In this document: positions 59,881 to 64,000 of the stretch, one piece after another | Position numbering within the stretch: position 1 is the stretch's first letter | Layout of the letters: each line of letters opens with the position of its first letter | From: Triops longicaudatus | Lineage: Eukaryota > Arthropoda > Branchiopoda > Notostraca > Triopsidae | NCBI GenBank assembly: GCA_022885665.1 | Contig: JAGQDJ010000175.1 | Coordinates: 120,367-184,366, forward strand | Length of the DNA stretch: 64,000 nucleotides | Direction of reading: 5' to 3' | Program-made: the position numbers and the translations under genes | Notes under the pieces: generated by a model | What the model was told of the DNA's origin: nothing | The model's input: the letters and a program-made list of their open reading frames with translations, nothing else | Database searches by the model: none

Positions 59881-61251
59881 AATTTTTACTACTTCTTTAC
59901 ATTAAGAGAAAAAAGAAAATCGGGTAAACTAGGTCTGATCTTAATAACAAATAATAATAAATAAAAACCAAACCAAGTCACTGTAACATACCTACACTTC
60001 GTGGAAAAAAAGCGATGTCCTTGTATTCTATTTTTAAAAATCCTGCAAGTTGTCTATACCGGTGCCTTAACCTCAAGAACCATAATCCTAATAAGGTCTA
60101 ATCACATACTCTGTAGTCCAAATATATTAACTGCTTCGATTTTTTTTTATTTTGATTTCTTTTATTTTTGAGAGCAGTTTATCTCAATATTATATTTGTC
60201 CCGAATTCAAAGTTCATGTACGGGTGTTGGGAACTCATCCCAGTTTGGCTTGTAAATTAGTTATCTTCTAGCTGTAGCAGCCAGAAAAAATCGAACTCAT
60301 TTAGACTAAAAACACCAACCCATATTGTCGACATTATCCGTTTTCAGCCACATTAATTGACCAAACTGTATTCTTTATGTAGGAAGAACATTGTACCTGA
60401 TGACTTATCCGATCTCTGCTGTAAACTCGACCATATCCGAACTTTTGTTACTATGCATTCAGCTTAATTCACCGTCGGTAGCCCTAAGTCAAGACTACCT
60501 AGATCTGTCATTTGTCACCGTCCTTCTTGAACAAATATTATTTTAATACCGTATGTTGTTAATTTTTTACTCATTGTTTGGAACATAAAAATGTGCTTTT
60601 TTAGGAAACCAGCGTGAGGCCAAACCACTTTGCTGGCATTTGTAGCAAAATCTATTAAGCTTATATGTAAATTTTATCAGATAAACGGATAATCAAGGTA
60701 GCTTTCAATTTTCCATGCTAGCTTTCGTTTTTAGATGTCGAAACTTCATTTTCTGATCCTTACCATGCTTGTATATTTGAGAAACCAGAAACTTTTCGTA
60801 CCTTGGGATGTCCCTTATACTGTCGGGTAGCCTACAGCAAGTCCCTGCGCACACGCCAACCTTAGCGAAGCACGAAACATCGCATGTGGCGTAAGGTAAA
60901 AAGCCCTTTACATTTTTCAAACTTCTTAAAGAAATTTTCTAGTTCTGTAAAATGCCTTCGAATTTTTTCGTGTGCACAAACCTAATAACAGTGTGGGAAA
61001 GACGTGTAATATTCACTTTTTTAACATTATTTACTCCCGTCAATCCTAAATATTGAATAAATTTACAGCAGGAGCTTCGATTTTTGATATCCTTTATCTC
61101 AATTACACTTCAAGCGTCAGTAAACGGGTGTTAGGCTAGTTTAATAATCTTCTTCTGAGCATTGTCCCTAAGTACAGTCTACGTCGAGTACTATTCCATG
61201 AAACGAACCTGCCTAAGCTTCACCTTGCGACGTAGATTTTTCGAGCTTCTG

Positions 61252-61313
61252 AATTTGTATTCTAAGGTATAAGCAATAAATCAATTTGTATTCTAAGGTA
61301 AAAGCAATAAATC
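61252..61313 (+). repeat. Tandem duplication of a 31-bp unit
   Basis: A unit beginning AATTTGTATTCTAAGGTA occurs at 61252 and again at 61283, with a single mismatch. Each copy carries AATAAA. Confidence 0.9.
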
Positions 61314-63938
61314 AAAGCACAACATGCAGTCACGTGTTTTCACTTCCGAAATGACAAGGCATTAAAAAATTCAGTGCAAATTTTGAAAATGAACGCCAAA
61401 TTGATGAAGTATCTCTACGGCGACACAGTTCGTCTTTAACCCCAAGGACTAACTAACTAGGCATTCAGTGCTTGTATTTAAAACTTAGGAGACTCTGGGG
61501 GAAATCTGAGGTGTGCTGAAATAGTCATGGAAAACCTGCCGAAAGACATGACAGCATCGATATTATAGTGAATCATTCTGTGTAAGAGAAGCTTTCTAAG
61601 GGAAAGTGGATTTTGCAGAGCATCTGGGTTCAGTTGGTAAACTTGAGATGCAGAAGCTTGTAGTTTGCTTAGTATGCAAGACTTGACAACTCTCGTCCCG
61701 TTCCTCTGTTTGGATTTGTAGATACACCGTTCTTTTTAGTTTACTGGAGGGTATGGGGTCTTCCGAAACAAGAATTCTAGCGTAGAGAGTAAATAAAAAC
61801 AAGTTACCGGATTACGTGGTATCACTCTCTGAGAGATTTTCCTATAGAACGCACTACGTTGCCTACTCAACCGGAGACTTCTGCCTTTCTCTCGACAAGG
61901 AAAGATAGCGAGATGGGTTCCAGCTTCGCGTACTCGGCGTTTTTCACGCATTGTTAAGCCTGTACTTTATCCACTATCTATGTACGAGCCTCCCAGAACT
62001 GGAAACTTACTATCTATTTCTGTCGAAACTTCTCACTACGTGAACGAACCTTCACAAGTGTGCTCACGTGTCATGCTCTCTAAATTTGCTCATTTTTGTT
62101 CCAGTGTTTTATTTATTTTACAGCAAGGAGAGAACAATTATTAGTGTTGGAGGGTAACCATTAAAATCTAGATACTAAATCTAGTCTAGTTCTGTTTTAA
62201 GTGGGCCCGGTTTCTAAACTAGAGTAAAGGCGTGAAAGATTATGCTCACCCAAGCGTTGAGGAATCAGATGGATCTTTGGTGTTTTCCTTTTCCGCCCCT
62301 TCTTTTCTTCATTAGTTGCAAGGGGGGTTTATTCGTGGGTCTAAGTCCTTTTCTTTCCGCGCGGCTGAAGGATGCTGCAGCTTGGAAGTAAACGGTTCAA
62401 GACTCAAGTGGTGTAAGGGCATAAAGAAAAAATTATAAATGATGGCAGTCTGGACACAAGCGAGATGGTTAGCACAAAAAGTCGAAAGCTCTGTGGACTG
62501 AGTAATTCTCGTTCTCAATAAGCGTTTATGATTTTTTTTTTAACCTTGCATACCGTTTAGAACTGGATCTGCATCTTAAAAGCCCTGCCTTACGCTCTTT
62601 ACTTGTAACCCACGCTACCCGGCATTGTCCTTCTCAGATGCGTAATTTCCCAGGCTCCGGTTTTCAAATGGACTCATGCAAGGGAAATTTGGTTCTTGGA
62701 AGGCTTTGTGAACTTCTGATACACAAGAATTGGTCGTTCGCGCTTCTCTGAATGTAACACTCCTAGAACGTTAGTCTACCTAAAATTATCCTCCTTCCAT
62801 AGTCTAATAACTCGCAAGATAATCTCAAAGGCAGGCAAAGCTTCGAAAATATGTCCAAGTATCAAATCATTTTTCTTATGCTTGTTTATGAAAGCCACGG
62901 GATACCTAGTGCTATTATACCCATAAGAGGAGGCATGTAACAGAAAAATTTGTCCCGTCATACGAAAACTAGTGGTTAGATTTTAATTATGTTTTCCTTG
63001 AAATTTCCCTTAAAAGAAAATCCACTTCACTTCGGAGCCCGATATCGTACATTATATTTTAAAATGAAATTTCGTTTCCATTTTGCTAATTTATTACGCG
63101 TTCTTCAAAGTAGTGTCCATAAGGTGTAGTACATATTGTAATCCATTACCTTAGTGTCGAAAAGCTATTCTGAAATAGTAAACGAATTTCTTGATATGAT
63201 CTGAAAAGTTTTCCGTGCAATACTCCCGTCAAAGCCTCAGGTATCCCGTAGTCTTAATTTAAGTGAGCTAAACCTTTCTCAGAAGTCAAGTGAAAGTGTA
63301 AAGTTTGACGAACGGAAACTGATAGTTTTCGTACGGCTGGTTTGGAACAAGTGAGAAATTCAGCTTACAGTAGAACGAGACATTAGACTCCGCCCTGGTG
63401 GGCGGGGACGGCCTTAGGCTGCCAATTAAATGTCAGATACTTATTTCTTCCGAGATACTAGGAAGAAACGTGGAACAAATATTGAAAACAAAAAAACCTC
63501 TGAATGCATCCTTGTTCATGGTTATATAAAAAGGAAATTATTGCAACACAACATCGAAATGTCAATTCTCTTTTTATGGAAAAGCCTTTAATAATCGGGT
63601 AATTGGTCTTCTGTGTTCTAGCACAGAGCCCCAGCGGCTCTGAACCTTCTCTTAATCTAACCCAGGGTGTATAGGTTGTGTTAACTCGTTACAAGGGTTT
63701 CTCATTAACTCGACATATCCTCCTTCGCTTGGCCTAAAGCGAATGGAAAATTTATTCCAATTGTAAGCCTGTTAATCTACAAACCTTTATAATGCCTCCG
63801 TAATAAAGATAATATACCAAATTAAAAAAATAGGATTTTACTTGAGCTTTACGGGGGCCAAGGATTATTAGCAACAAGCTGTAGTTCTCTTTTAATGATA
63901 ACCCTCCTCCCTCGTCCATCCTTTTGGCCCAGACCTAC

Positions 63939-64000
63939 CCTATCTATATCTATATCTATTTCTATATCTATCTATCTCTCTCTCTCTCTCTCTCTATATA
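63939..64000 (+). repeat. TCTATA/TCTA/(CT)n microsatellite at the window edge
   Basis: TCTATA and TCTA units grade into (CT)n and TATATA, and run to the end of the window. Confidence 0.95.

Larger units (their letters stand above)
54867..64000. other. Distal flank, no supported gene
   Basis: It holds dispersed-repeat copies (55340-55520, 59400-59880), a large AAT/ATT microsatellite, a 31-bp tandem duplication, and a CT/TCTA microsatellite at the edge. All ORFs are under 90 codons and unrecognised. Confidence 0.6.

Overview
The window is nuclear DNA from an animal, most likely an arthropod. The evidence is intron-rich genes with metazoan-only domain architectures, AT-rich non-coding DNA, non-autonomous hAT-type transposons, and degenerate CCTAA pentamers like the arthropod telomere repeat. 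I cannot name the species. No bacterial, viral or organellar genes are apparent.

Two genes can be rebuilt exon by exon, with splice phases that agree throughout. (1) The plus strand at 3364-16754 holds the 3' part of a supervillin gene: 19 coding exons and 1900 codons before the stop, with the 5' end not found in the window. An intrinsically disordered N-terminal region is followed by conserved supervillin linker segments, about five gelsolin-like repeats and a C-terminal villin headpiece. (2) The minus strand at 46669-24567 holds a STAR-family KH RNA-binding protein (KHDRBS/Sam68-SLM type, related to insect qkr58E/Kep1): eight exons and 449 residues from the first ATG, with QUA1, KH and QUA2 regions followed by a low-complexity tail. 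Its first intron is 14.1 kb. The genes are convergent, with 7.8 kb between their stop codons.

Layout: 1-3363 is upstream supervillin intron or flank. 3364-16754 is supervillin. 16755-24566 is the intergenic 3' side of both genes. 24567-46669 is the KH gene, mostly intron. 46670-64000 is its upstream flank, or an intron if there are 5' non-coding exons. That last part holds no gene I can support, but it holds two hAT-type elements, a diverged dispersed repeat, a large AAT/ATT microsatellite, and a CT-rich microsatellite at the window edge. A third small hAT element lies in the KH gene's first intron. A 394-bp element with two 151-bp inverted arms lies in supervillin intron 2.

The most interesting observation is in the disordered N-terminal half of supervillin. 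It carries twelve copies of an [S/G/P]-[I/V]-L-[K/R] module, mostly followed by a basic stretch and a Ser/Thr. Ten lie in the first exon and two in the next. Eight match the protein phosphatase 1 docking motif SILK ([GS]IL[KR]), and an RVxF-type motif (RISF) follows the ten-copy block. This suggests a multivalent PP1 platform on an actin/myosin scaffold; that is an inference from motifs only. Between these two exons lies a possible 198-nt in-frame cassette exon.
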